From Saururus chinensis (Eukaryota > Streptophyta > Magnoliopsida > Piperales > Saururaceae), in contig CP141146.1 of NCBI GenBank assembly GCA_035235625.1, positions 1,978,501 through 2,042,500 of the forward strand: a stretch of DNA of 64,000 nt, read 5' to 3'. Positions 20,219 to 31,418 of this stretch are shown here, piece by piece (position 1 is the first letter of the stretch; the number at the start of each line of letters is the position of its first letter). Both the position numbers and the translations under genes were made by a program. The notes below the pieces were generated by a model that was not told where the DNA came from, ran no database searches, and worked only from the letters and a program-made list of their open reading frames with translations.

Positions 20219-23200
20219 ATGGAGGAACGGGGTGGTTCATTCGTTGCCGTGAGGAGGATTTCTCAAGAACTGGAACGAAGCAGTGGGTGTCATTCAACAT
20301 CCGGTTAGTAACAACACTATTTGACATTCACTGTAATACATGAAAATCATACTCCTAACTGTTAGGTTGTTTATTTCTAATGTATGATTGCAAGCCTTAT
20401 GAGTTAGGAATTATGTATTAAACATTCCCGACGAGTCCAACATGAAAATTGCAAAATTCCTCGGCAAAATCATTTTTTGGATTGAATCTTAGCATATTCT
20501 AACCTGGATGATTGGCTGGAATGGTAACAATTAATTATGTCAGAAGAACCTTGCTGATGATTTCGGTAAAAGTAAAAAATCTGCTTGTTTGTATGTTTAG
20601 AAGTATTTCCATCTGAGAAGGGAATGGTTTGTCTTGATTGGACACTTTTTCTTTTTCTGAAGTGTGTGAGATAATTGTTTGTAATTACTTAATGGCAGTC
20701 GAAAATTTGGATAAAATAAGAAATAAATGTAGCATTCTTCCGCTCGTGCATTGTTACAGCTGAGGAATTGTGACAGGATCAGCTGCTTGGATTGGAAGAG
20801 GCCTTTCTTGTGTATGTGCTCAAAGAAAAGACAGCTATGCACGTCCGTCATTTGACTTAACTCCCACCCAGGTATTTCATTTCGTATGTTTGCTTCTTAC
20901 ATGCATATAGGCCAATATGATGCACAACACAAAATTCTGCTTGGCGCTTTAAGCTTTTAAACCTCACTCCTTGGGATCTTTTTGTGGCTTACAAGCTTCA
21001 GTATGTTGTCAATTTTATTGTTAACTTGGAAGATACAATTTATCCATGATTCCCTCCTTTTTCTTCATAGGTCTTCTCACTTTCTTCTTCAGTAACAAAT
21101 ATATAACTGCATTTGACCAAATTTGTTTCAGGAGGAGTGCTTGCAAAAGCTACAAAGTCGAATAGATGTTACTTATGACAGTTCCAAACCTGAACACCAG
21201 GTAGCATTACAAAATTGGTCATGTTTTTAGTGTTAACTCTTCTTCGAACATGCTGCTTACTTTTATCAGATTTCAGTTGTTATGTAATACTTGTAAAAGT
21301 TGTATGTCATATGGTTAAACTAACTTATTTTCAATTTTTTAGAAGATATGACCATTATGTTCTGGTCCAAGTTAGTTTATTTATGGAACACACAATATTT
21401 AAAATTACTGGCATACAAGATAATTGCAGAGTTTTTAGAATTTTGTTATAAATGAATTTTCATTTTTTTTCATTATTTTGTAATAGCTTAACTGAATATA
21501 GTATTTGTAATCCCAGCTATCCTTAGACTCTACTTATGAAGGGAGTATTTGTTTTCTGATTAATTTTTGCAATGATAAGAAAAAGGTTGAATTTTGTTGA
21601 CTCTTGCTTAATAGTCTGATATTTAAAACAAAGCACGCATGAATGATCAATATGGCCACATTTTTGTTTTAAAATTCAATTATTAGACTTGAAAAAGAAT
21701 TTTAGATTAAGCTAGCATGGTCCATTAGTCAAACCATTCGTCACACGTGGTTTTAGTTCAGTTAAAGCCACATGTTGTCTATGAACGACTTTCTTCTTGC
21801 TAAATTATTATAATCAGAATTAGATAGTGCCTGGTCTGCATGCATCATATTATATCCAGTGAGATGATTGCTAAACACGTTTATTGTTTTGATGTCTGAT
21901 TATGGATGTTGTGAATTACGTATGATGCTTTAGTATCAGTTACTAATGGCTAGTTCTCGATACTTGGTAGGAAGCCCTGAGGGCTCTTTGGAATGCTGCT
22001 TTTCCAGAAGAGGATCTTTGTGGTTTAATATCTGAGCAGTGGAAAGAAATGGGTTGGCAAGGAAAAGACCCATCTACTGATTTCAGGTATCATCACGTAT
22101 CCTATGCAATAAATGAAGTTAGTATTAAATTTATTTTATTTGAATATTTGATATTTCAGTTAAACATTTTCTATGACTAATTTACAGGGGTGGCGGTTTC
22201 ATATCAGTGGAGAACTTATTGTACTTTGCTAAGAACTATCCGGTATGTTTCTATATTATCTTAAAATTTCTGACATATCTCGTAGAATACTGAACTTAAA
22301 AGAGTTTGTACACTTCTTGCTTGTCTTTTGGAATCTACCATTTGGTAATCTCTAATTGTGAAAAGTATGTTTTGTTTTCCTGTTATATTTCCTCTCCTTC
22401 CTAATTGTTGGCGTTTTCATTTGCAGAAATCATTTCAAGATCTTCTGCAGAAACAGGAGGGCGATCGCTCCATGTGGGAATACCCATTTGCAGTTGCTGG
22501 TGTGAACATCACATTTATGCTGATTCAGATGCTCGACCTTCAAGCTGGTATAGTCTTCTTGTGTTATCCATATGAAGAAGTTCTGTACTGAGATAACAAC
22601 GTTAGTAATGTGTACCTTACTGCTATATTTTGGTTCTCAGCCAAACCACGAACAATGATTGGGGCAATTTTTCTGAAGCTCCTTTCAGGTATGTCATAAA
22701 GCTTTTGCAAGTCTTAGCAGAATGGTTAAAGACAAAGGAATATGTCTTTACATAGATGTAGTTAAAAATTGATGGTTTATTTTGTGGCTTGTGGTGGATC
22801 TGTTGGATCTACTTTTCCCTGTGGCACTTTCACGAATCAGAATTTTTTTTATTGGAATCCTCCATCTGGAATGTATCTGGGGCACGCTAAACTTTTAGGA
22901 GAATGTGACACGCTGAAGTTGTCATTATGCGTGAAACATGTTTAGCATGTTACTGTGATCCATATGTGCCCACATATGCTTGATGAAAACTATGCAATGT
23001 CTAGTTAATGTTTTGAATATAGGTTTCTTATATTTGATCGATTATTTGTTATCTATTATGCATACTTTAAAAATCTTCTGGAAGAGCTAACTCGAAACAC
23101 AAATTGCAGAAAATGAGTCGGCTTTTGATCTTCTTTATTGCATTACGTTCAAGTTGATGGATCAACAGTGGCTTGCCATGCATGCGTCGTACATGGATTT

Positions 23201-23396
23201 TAATGTTGGTTTGCGCCGGAACTCTTTGAGTTTTGTTGATATCCTAATTCTGTCTCTTACTGTGTGCATGTTTCTTTTCCAATATGATGCCCAGGTGGTG
23301 ATGAAATCTACGCGACGCCGTTTAGAAAGGGAATTGTTGCTTGAAGACATCACGCGCTTAGAAGACATGCCTTCTTATGGACTTCTCCTCAGATAG
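20219..23396 (+). CDS. ELMO/CED-12 domain-containing protein
   Basis: ELMO-domain proteins act with small GTPases; in animals ELMOD proteins are Arf-family GAPs, and the plant members are poorly characterised. I read nine coding exons: 20219-20303, 20777-20871, 21132-21200, 21971-22086, 22188-22242, 22427-22547, 22641-22688, 23110-23204 and 23295-23396. All have GT-AG introns and consistent phases, giving 261 residues, close to the usual length of plant ELMO-domain proteins. The ELMO domain covers about residues 84-240: ALRALWNAAFPEEDL, EMGWQGKDPSTDFRGGGFIS, YFAKNYPKSFQDLL, WEYPFAVAGVNITFMLIQML, FDLLYCITFKLMDQQWLAMH. The WQGKDPSTDFRG stretch contains the conserved arginine proposed as GAP finger in animal ELMODs. 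The tail LLLEDITRLEDMPSYGLLLR is typical of the plant family. The short N-terminus (FVAVRRISQELER) also fits. No broken exon is seen. Confidence 0.93.
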
Positions 23397-23653
23397 TGTT
23401 TGCTGGTGGAACCGTAAGAAAAAATTAGTCTTTGTACCATTATGCTTTCTCCTTTTCCACTGCTGGTTTCGGTTTCTCGAATACTGCTGCTCTTTGTGGC
23501 GTTTGCCTCCAAGCCCTTGCAGTGTTGAGATCAGAAAAGTCAATGCTTCTGGCTCAAGCCACGATTCAAATGTAATGATATGCATTTTCGTAACATGTGC
23601 TCTTAAAACCTGTGAACAGGATGGGGTAGATTTAATGAAAAAAGTAACAGTAA

Positions 23654-24163
23654 GGGGCCGTTTGTTAATTGAGTAGCAAATTAATTTAAAAAATTTACCC
23701 CCAATGTGAATTAAGGTTGGTAAGAAAATTTGTTTGAATAAATTCAGATATCGCATCAAATTTAATTTTAAAATTTTAAATTAATATAACTCTCTCTTTT
23801 AAGCTCGGATATAAATCTTCTTCGTATCATTACGCTTCTAAATTCGAGCTCTATCAAACAAGATCTTATAAGGGTAGGTAATTTTAAACTTTCAAAGTGG
23901 GTTTACGTATATAGTATATTTTTCGAGATTCAAATCGATATAAAAGACAACTGTTAAAAAATAATAAAATTTATAATTTTTAAAATAGGGAATAGAAGAT
24001 TGAATCGACAAGCTGATTTAGGCTTGAAATGACTTGAATCAACTTCAATGTTGAATTTTTAATTTTGCATAATTTCTATACGCAAATAGGATTCTAAAAA
24101 TTCAAGCCTAAATTGAGGTTGAATCAATTGAATTTTTGAAAGATTCAATACCCAAACAACCCC
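23654..24163. mobile_element. Tourist-like MITE with TAA target duplication
   Basis: The ends are GGGGCCGTTTG and CCCAAACAACCCC, imperfect inverted repeats of the PIF/Harbinger (Tourist) type. Identical TAA trinucleotides flank it (23651-23653 and 24164-24166), the expected 3-bp target duplication. The 510-bp body has no coding frame. A shorter relative is at 25569-25827. Confidence 0.75.
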
Positions 24164-24356
24164 TAATTTTTTTTTGGTTTTCATAATTAACTTCACCTCC
24201 ACTTTAGGTTGCCATTAGTATTTTATAAGGGTTAAAAGGTTAATCTATCTCACACCCAATGATTTTTTGGTAGTTATTACATTCACTTGAGACTCTGCAA
24301 GATTAGAGCTGGATTGAACTTGATAGTCATGATCAGTGACTATTTAGTCTTGTGCA

Positions 24357-24674
24357 TAGGGATGTCACTTTGGGTTGCGTTTTACCATAAAATTGACATG
24401 GCCCGACCTTAATAAATCCAGTTTGGGTTTTTAAATTTAATCCGAATAACATTTAAGTCAGGATTATGTATAGGTTTCAGGTGATCCAACTCAACCCGAC
24501 CTGATTAAAATTATAAGTAATTTTTTTTATATTTTGATAAAACTTGACCCAACCTTAATGGGTTGGGTTTGGGCTTCTAAATTTAACTTGAATAGTTATT
24601 CGTATCAAATTTAAGTACTATTTTTAAATAATATTAGGTTCGGATTTGGCAAAACCCAACCGGTAGCATCCTTT
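24357..24674. mobile_element. hAT-like non-autonomous element, worn
   Basis: The left end TAGGGATGTCAC and the right end GTAGCATCCTTT are weak inverted repeats. The flanking octamers CTTGTGCA and CTCATGCA match at 6 of 8 positions. The interior is full of AACCCGACC/GGGTTGGGTTTGGG motifs. Similar motif-rich sequence continues to about 25090 without clear ends. Confidence 0.4.
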
Positions 24675-25568
24675 CTCATGCAAAATTAACTTTTCAAGTA
24701 CTTTCAAAAGACAAAAAAATTTAAGTGCAGGAGAGGCTAGACTTTAAGACTAAATTGTTATAATTAGTCTTATGAAATCACTATTTAAAGGCATTTGTAG
24801 ACACTATGGTTAGGTGTATATAAGAATGTGACTCGGGTCAGGTATATGGTCAAATCCGACCCGACCCTAATGGGATAGGTCTGAGTTTTTAAATTTAACT
24901 TGAATAACTATTCTAATCGGGTTTGGGTTTCCAGTAATCTAACATAACCTTTCTTAGCTCGACCCTACCTTAATAGGTCGGGTTTGGGTTTTCAAATTCA
25001 ACTCAAATATCTATTAGGGTCAAATTCAAATTTATTATTTCTTAAATGATATTGGAGCCAGGTTTACAAAACCCGAGCCAAATTTGACATGGTGGCATAA
25101 AACCTTTTTTTACCTATGCATGCACTTTAGAGGATGAACTTTACTGGCAGAGGCCTACAGTATGATGTGTATTTATGGCCTATGCTTTTGATTACCGGCT
25201 AAATTAATCTAAACAAGAGATAATTAAGTGTATAAACAAGGTTGAAATGGTCACCGTGACCAATAATTCTCCATGTGCTGTTAGCATATTAGCAATTTTA
25301 AAAGGCCAAAGAAAATAATTATTCCAGCTCCCTTACCCCTAAAAGGTGTGATATGCCTAAGGCTTTACCTTGGAGATTAGCTGCATACTCCCACACCAGA
25401 TAAAAAGTAGACCCACACGGTTCAATAGGTGGAGTAGGATTAGGAGTGAATGAATGAGGTGAGCCTACTTATGGAGTTTTTTTATTTTCTTTTTTTGCTA
25501 AGATGGTTCTTAGAGTGAATGTAGTTATTTTTTTATAATTATAATATATTTAAATTAATCTACTCATC
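24675..25568. repeat. GGGTCGGGTTTGGG-rich repeat remnants
   Basis: There is no gene here. Repeated ACCCGACCC and GGGTTTGGGTTT motifs at 24830-25080 look like a second diverged copy of the preceding element. The remainder (25090-25568) is AT-rich with nothing recognisable. Confidence 0.4.
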
Positions 25569-25827
25569 GGGCCGTTTGGGTATTAAATTAATTCAATAGC
25601 GAATTAATTTTAAAAATTCACCAAAATTACGTTTGGTAAAAAAAATTTGTTAAAATCAATTCAAATGTTGCATCAAACCCAATTTTAAAACTTAAAACTA
25701 ATATAACTCTCTCTCTCGAACTCAGATATGCATGTCTTTCGTATCATTATGCTTCTAAATTCAAGAGCTATCAAATGAGATTCCACAAGGGTAGGTACTT
25801 TTGAACTTTCAGTACCCAAACAACCCC
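25569..25827. mobile_element. Tourist-like MITE, internally deleted copy
   Basis: The ends GGGCCGTTTGGGTATT and AGTACCCAAACAACCCC match those of the 23654 copy. The interior shares ATAACTCTCTCT, TCGTATCATTA and AAGGGTAGGTA in the same order, but about 250 bp present in the longer copy are missing before the right end. The flanking trinucleotides do not match on both sides. Confidence 0.65.
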
Positions 25828-26689
25828 TAAAGTTCATATTTATAATTCTTAAATCAATTCAAACTTAAAAAATAAAAATCAATTTGAAGGAGTCTGCCCA
25901 ATTGTCATAAATTATTTAAGGATTCTATCAATTCAAACTTCATAATATTATTATGTATCATAAAAAAATGTCAATATCTCTCTTGAAGACATCAAATAAA
26001 TCAAAGTAAAGCTACTTTGTGAAGTAAATCAGCCATGTGTTATCTTGTGCAGAAAAAGTGGTGATTAACCACCTTTCTCTTGAAGAAAATATCAAGCCAG
26101 CGAAACAAAACAAGAATAAAATTATCAATCTTTTGATAGCATCAGTATCTCTAAGCTGTTTTTATGCCTTCAATATGGAACCAAAAAAATAATCTGCTTT
26201 CACGTATCAAAACTTCCCATAAACCCTCCTAACTACGTTTTAATTGGATAACACAATGCGAGCCCAAGTGAGCTTTGCGTGAGGCCCACAACCAGCTAGG
26301 AGGATTTGTCGGGTAATTCGTTGGGTACATGTCATTATCCGTATATAGTACATACATATCTCTTACCTGAGTAATGTTATGTACATTTCCACTACCATGA
26401 ACCAGATATCTTGCATATACAAATTAATTAGACTAAGAAAGTTCTAGGACTAGGCAGCTATATATAGTTGGGACAGGATGAGTGGCAACATTTTGAAAGA
26501 ACCTCTTCTCTTGCAAACTACAACCTCCCAAACGTCTTCCCACGGATAGTAAAATAGATGCAATTCTCTGCTTAACCCCGAACATTCCCACCACTGTCCA
26601 GGGCTGAAATTTGCCATGAACACTTGTATGGCACACAAACAAGAAGTCCCCTTTGGTTGAATGCCGCCTGGTTGTTTTGAAGCCTTAAT
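25828..26689. other. Intergenic DNA, nothing recognised
   Basis: AT-rich sequence with no supported gene. Two overlapping minus-strand frames near 26433-26642 have no family resemblance. They lie just downstream of the F-box relic and may be its old 3' flank. Confidence 0.45.
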
Positions 26690-27395
26690 GGGAGGAAAAG
26701 AGCGGACTGAGAGTCATGAAGGGGGGTGTTGAACTTGACCAGAACCCATTGTAGAAATTAGTATCCCCATACCTGATATCAGGAAGCTTTTCATGCAGAA
26801 ACCGAGACCAACCTTGTCCGCGGCCATTGCAAGGCCTCCAAATCCCGACTGCTCCTTCGAGCTGTTGACAGTAGAATAGGCTATAACGGTTGGTGAGCTG
26901 TCATCACAGACGAACGTTTAGAGGAAGGCGCGGCGCCTGGGGGGTGGTTGGCGGGAGCATGACTCGGGTGCCAGAGATTGGGTTGTAAAGGACGGGTGGG
27001 CCGTCAAAGCACCTGCAGCAGAGGCCATCAGCCACTCGCGGTTAGAGCAAGAGTCATGGTCATATAGTCTGGTGCCATAATTGATGTCTTCGCCCCATGG
27101 GCTTGGGAAATGGTAGACCTGTGGGTGTCTGAGGGGCAGTAGAAGGAGAGAGACGGATCAATATGAATCCATGGAAGGTAAGGCGCTGGAGGGCATCGTA
27201 TGAAGGAGAAGATGAAATTCCACTACTGGCAGACGGCTCCAAACTGAAGATAGTCGGGGAAGAAGAGGCTCTGGACGATGATCAACAGGAGGCCACTCAC
27301 GAAGGACGACCAGCCGCTGGCAGGGGAGGAGGCAGTGGTGCAGTTGATGATTCTGACGGCAGCTTGAATTGGACACTGCAGTGGCAAGGGTGTCA
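26690..27395 (-). pseudogene. F-box/DUF295 (SKIP23-like) pseudogene
   Basis: On the minus strand, pieces of a plant F-box protein of the DUF295/SKIP23 type appear in order but in different frames. There is an F-box-like piece (LLLIIVQSLFFPDYLQFGAV), then VYHFPSPWGEDINYGTRLYD, DHDSCSNREWLMASAAG, then a frame change to CFDGPPVLYNPISGTRVMLP, and finally SRFLHEKLPDIRYGDTNFYN. Such proteins are substrate adaptors of SCF ubiquitin ligases. Several stops and at least two frameshifts separate the pieces, so the copy is dead. Its GC content is higher than its surroundings, as in a former coding exon. Family assignment rests on the arrangement of these pieces. Confidence 0.65.
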
Positions 27396-27932
27396 AATGG
27401 TTAGATGATATAGCGATATAGTTCTCAAACCATGCATATCAAGTATTGGGCTAGAAAAATTTTGACTGTTACCTTTTTTTTGTTTGCTAGAATGCAAATA
27501 TTCTCTTTCTAAACGACCAAGTAGAAATAAAATCGACATAATTTCAGTAGGACCTAGCAAAGAACTCCTCCTTACCCCCATTTCGTATATGCTCCATTCA
27601 AATTACATAAGAAGTCCCATGTTTACCTTTAAAACGCAAAATAGACTACCTCTCTAGTCTCTCTCTTTACCCCCTGCCATTTTATGAAGCCGGATTAGAT
27701 TCTACTCGCCCCACCTCTCATCATGCCTGGGAGCTGGCACCAACCGATCCCGTCCCGATTCCCACTTCAGCTCTCCCTGCCACGCCTCTTTTCCTCTTCC
27801 TACTCCTCCTTCATGTTCTCCTCCTCTACGACTCCACCTCCTCTTTCCCGCTAGCTGGAAGTAACGGAAACCGGCGTCCTTTCTAACCACCAACCTTGTT
27901 CTAGTTTGCACTCGGTTTGTACCACTACCAAT

Positions 27933-28428
27933 CAGTATTTTAAAACCCGGCCCGGCCCGGCCGGTTGGACCGGGTTCAACTGGACCCAACTTATAAAATA
28001 GGCTAGGTTACCTTTTTTTCCGGGTTATATTGACCCGGCTGGTTGAACCACGAACCCGGCTGGCCAGGTTGGTCCAGTTCACACTTACACAAATAAAGCA
28101 CAACTCCAAGCCTTACTCAGTGGGCTACAATTTTTAAGTGGTAAAATAATAATTTTTATTATATATAAATATGTTGTAACTGTAAAATGCCTTTAGAAAA
28201 AAACCTCACAGGGGCGAGATTCGAACCCAGGCAGGCCCAGCGAGTGAACACACTTGCTTTTATTCACTTTCACTCGCTTTTATTCACTGGGTTATGGTGA
28301 TTTTACATATATAGATGTGACTAATTTTAAAAGAAACAGGCCAATCCGGGTTAACCCGTGGTTGAACCCATTTAAACCAGCCCGGCGACCATTCTGAGTC
28401 GACAACCGGGCCGGTTTTTAAAACACTG
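27933..28428. mobile_element. hAT-like non-autonomous element
   Basis: The ends CAGTATTTTAAAACCCGG and CCGGTTTTTAAAACACTG are a near-perfect inverted repeat with the CA(C/G)TG-type tips common in hAT elements. The flanking octamers CTACCAAT and CTACTAAC agree at 6 of 8 positions. The 496-bp interior is rich in AACCCGGC and GGGTTGAAC motifs and carries a GAGATTCGAACCCAGGC patch near 28207. No transposase is present. The right tip and its flank are repeated once more downstream. Confidence 0.7.
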
Positions 28429-28475
28429 CTACTAACTACTAAGTAAAACACTGCTACTAACTGCTAAGTAAAACA
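28422..28475. repeat. ~26-bp direct duplication at transposon edge
   Basis: The unit AACACTGCTACTAACTACTA (plus AGTAAA) is followed immediately by AACACTGCTACTAACTGCTA (plus AGTAAA). The first copy contains the right tip of the hAT-like element and its flanking octamer, and the second repeats both. Confidence 0.75.
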
Positions 28476-29510
28476 AGGAGAAGAGGCGGAGGTGGAGGGG
28501 CCAGTCAAGATGAGAAGCATGACCATGTTAATATAAGCACGGTCGCTGTCAAATTTTAACCTGACAACCTGTGTTACCCAGGTGGCCAGGCAGCCTTGAG
28601 TAACGCGTACCATCGGATCTCGCAATGCCGTTGGCTCGTGCAGTTGCACATGAATCCGATTCATATTATTATTTTTTTTTAAAACATACAAAATTCTATG
28701 TTTTTAGGGTGAGTCGGAGTCTAACTGTCCGAATAGCCACGTTCTTTTTCTAAACAAAATTACAAGAAGTTTCTATGAAGTACTACTCAATTATCCAGAT
28801 ATAAGAAGAAAAGAAGAGAATATACAAGCTAAACATAATGGACCTACAAACACAAGAGGAGTAAGTATTGCAAACAAGATTGAACTTCAAGATTATTTAT
28901 ATTACTTTTCGAATGAGTACAATATGATTGAAGTTCATTATTCAGTTAAAATTCCACAATATAATACACTTTTCTGTAAAACCATAAAATAACTAATGCA
29001 GAATAAGAAAGGTGATCAGATATACCCAATAATTTGGCTTCCAATTATCCGAGCTCTTCATTAAATCAGTAAAAAAAATTATAAAAATCTTCCATAAAAT
29101 CATCAAATATTGCCAAAATTAAAGAAAATGACCACAGTAAAAACAAAAACATGTGTTCCACTTCGATAACACATCCCTTAATTCAATGCATACGTTAATT
29201 GTATGCTGGACATCAAATGCACAATAAGCTTAAAACTGAGCGAGAGAGAATTAAAATTGAAAAATGTTTTCCTGACCACTTACCGTAACCAGATTGCATG
29301 ACTAGTTCATTAAAATTCTGGTTGAGTTATATCCATACAAAAATTTAGTAACATATTGCTTCCACACCGATATATTCTTTTCACATAAGCATCAAATGCA
29401 TAAACGTAAAAAAAAAAAAAATCAAAATCAGACTAAAATTCATCTTTATACAATCTAATTCTCTAAATAAGCGACATACAAGTATTTCCAACTAGACACT
29501 CCTTATGTAT
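28476..29510. other. AT-rich intergenic DNA
   Basis: No gene is supported. A GAGTAACGCGTACCATCGGAT stretch near 28598 resembles one near 17262 (GAGTAACATGCACCGTCGGAT), which suggests a shared but unclassified dispersed repeat. A poly(A) run lies near 29410. Confidence 0.4.
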
Positions 29511-29775
29511 AACTACTATAATTAAAGCACAAGAAAATGAAGCAATCCTGTCATTTGAAGTAAAAAAACGAAAATTTGCTTTTTAAGTTTCGTGATCCAA
29601 AGCATTGCTACTTAATTCTGCAAAATCATTATGTAGTGCAAAATCATTATGTAAAACTACTATAATTAAAGCACAAGAAAATGAAGCAATCCTGTCATTT
29701 GAAATAAAAAAACGAAATTTTGCTTTTTAAGTTTCGTGATCCAAAACACTGCTATGCAAAATCATTATGTAGTTT
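29511..29775. repeat. 144-bp tandem duplication
   Basis: AACTACTATAATTAAAGCAC at 29511 recurs at 29655 and the two copies stay nearly identical for over 100 bp, through AAGTTTCGTGATCCAAA. GCAAAATCATTATGTA occurs three times around the joints, a likely substrate for the duplication. Confidence 0.8.
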
Positions 29776-29829
29776 AAAATATATCTAGAAGAGTTAACTG
29801 AAAACAAGGCACAAAATATGGCATTCAAC

Positions 29830-30340
29830 AAGACGCTTACTTGCTGCATTCGGTGTGTTGATTATTGTTGAGGATAAAAATGGAGGCAATGCAGCTCCTG
29901 CCGATTGTAAACCCGGTTAGCGCGGAGATCCAGGAGAAGACATCCTGGCTGATGGAGCAGCCGGCGACTTAATAAGAGAAGAAGTCAGGTAGGAGTGGGG
30001 GCTCGGGGAAACAGACACGCCGGTGGCGGTGGCGAAGGTTGGCCTCGTGGACGAGAGAACGGACAACATCAAGGCGGAGGTGCTCGGGGGCGTCCTTGAG
30101 CCGTATAGAAAATGGGGGGGAACTCGGACTGGACAAATCCTCCGCCTACGACAAGCATCAGGAAGCCGGCAGCCGGCGGTGAGGTTACCGACTTTCCCGC
30201 ATTTTCCCGGGATCTACTTGAGGAATTTGGTGAAGTGGGAGCAGGAGGCGTAGAACAGGATCCCGACGTCCCGTAATGCCTGCAGCACGGAGGCCTGGAT
30301 TCGCCCCATTGGCCATCGTTCTAGGGTTCCGTCTAGCTCA
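29830..30340 (-). pseudogene. Unrecognised coding-like patch, probably broken
   Basis: GC content jumps well above the flanks. On the minus strand an ATG at about 30314 opens a frame reading MGRIQASVLQALRDVGILFY, then ASCSHFTKFLK, which hits a stop. Later pieces, such as GGGFVQSEFPPIFYTAQG and AGCSISQDVFSWISALTGFT, lie in other frames. The composition and peptide quality suggest a former exon, but I do not recognise the family. A plus-strand 76-codon frame (30023-30253) overlaps and looks like a shadow. It could also be a short intact protein with introns that I cannot place. Confidence 0.3.
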
Positions 30341-31332
30341 AGCTCAGAATCTCCGGTGATTGCACCACCTGGGCTCGGCGGAGAAAGGGGTGGACGAAGT
30401 GGCTACCAGTTCAGGTCCGGAGTCCTCTTCATTCCGACATGAGAGACAAAATGCAAGTAAATGGACTGGGCCAGCTAAGGTCCATGTAAAGGCTGGAGCT
30501 ATTTGTCTTAAAGCCCATATCTATTGCTAAGCCCATAAACCTTTGAGCTGCTTAGTAATAGAGGTGCAGTGGAAGAAGCATGAAGCCAACTGGTTCTCAA
30601 GCTACGAGTATTAAATTATTTATGGGAAGCATTTTTATACTCTCTAATAATGGTGGGTTTAGATTAAAGAACGCATAGTAGTTATTAATATTTAAAATCA
30701 ATAGCACATACGTTAGTGTGTATTACTATCAGGGCTAAAACCCTACTCATCAACAGTAATTAAATGATGAAGTAAATACTTGATGTATAAAAATTAAGGT
30801 CACTCAAATATTTTTTTAGAAAATAATATTTTTATATCTAAATTATACGTCAAAAAATTACATAAATTTTAATTAATCCAAAAAAAAAGCCCATGTAAAC
30901 TTTATGTAGGACTTAGGAAGTCCAATTAAAACTTTTGTAATAGTTTTTGTTCTAAAAATATCGCTATCATTTTTCATACATTAAAAGATGTGATGTGAAC
31001 TAGGTGTAGATGCGCACTAACTTATTTTACATTATCTAGTCAATAGCGAGTTAAGCTGTAACATAAGCTAGAAAATGACAATTGGACTTGTTTGATAATC
31101 AAATAACCAGCACCAAACGAAGAAGACCCTTTTGTCTTCATTCCCTTGGTGAAGACTTTTGCACTGAAATTTGACAAAAGAACACCTTTAAATACTCTGG
31201 TAGCTTTATTTGCATGAGTTGAACAAAAGTGACAAGCACGGACACATAGGGAGGATCATAACTTGGACGGGAAACAGCAGTGCCACGGAACTCCATACCA
31301 AGTTAGTTTGTACTTTTCTATTTCAACAAATA
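30341..31332. other. Intergenic DNA, nothing recognised
   Basis: AT-rich sequence without supported genes or paired transposon ends. Confidence 0.45.
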
Positions 31333-31418
31333 TATTCTCTTCGTTTTACATTAAAAGTTACATTTAATTTTTAAAAATAAATAAAAAATAAAGTTATTAA
31401 TTTGGGATGGAGAAAATA
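31333..31418. mobile_element. Very short Stowaway-like MITE
   Basis: Left end TATTCTCTTCGTTTTACATT and right end TTATTAATTTGGGATGGAGA followed by AAATA are imperfect inverted repeats bounded by TA. At 86 bp it is probably an internally deleted copy. It shares TTACATTTAATTTTTAAAAA-like interior sequence with its relatives. Confidence 0.5.

Noticed and set aside
28190..28240. tRNA-like patch (GAGATTCGAACCCAGG)
   Set aside because: Only the T-loop-like part is present, inside a hAT-like element; no acceptor stem or anticodon arm can be drawn.
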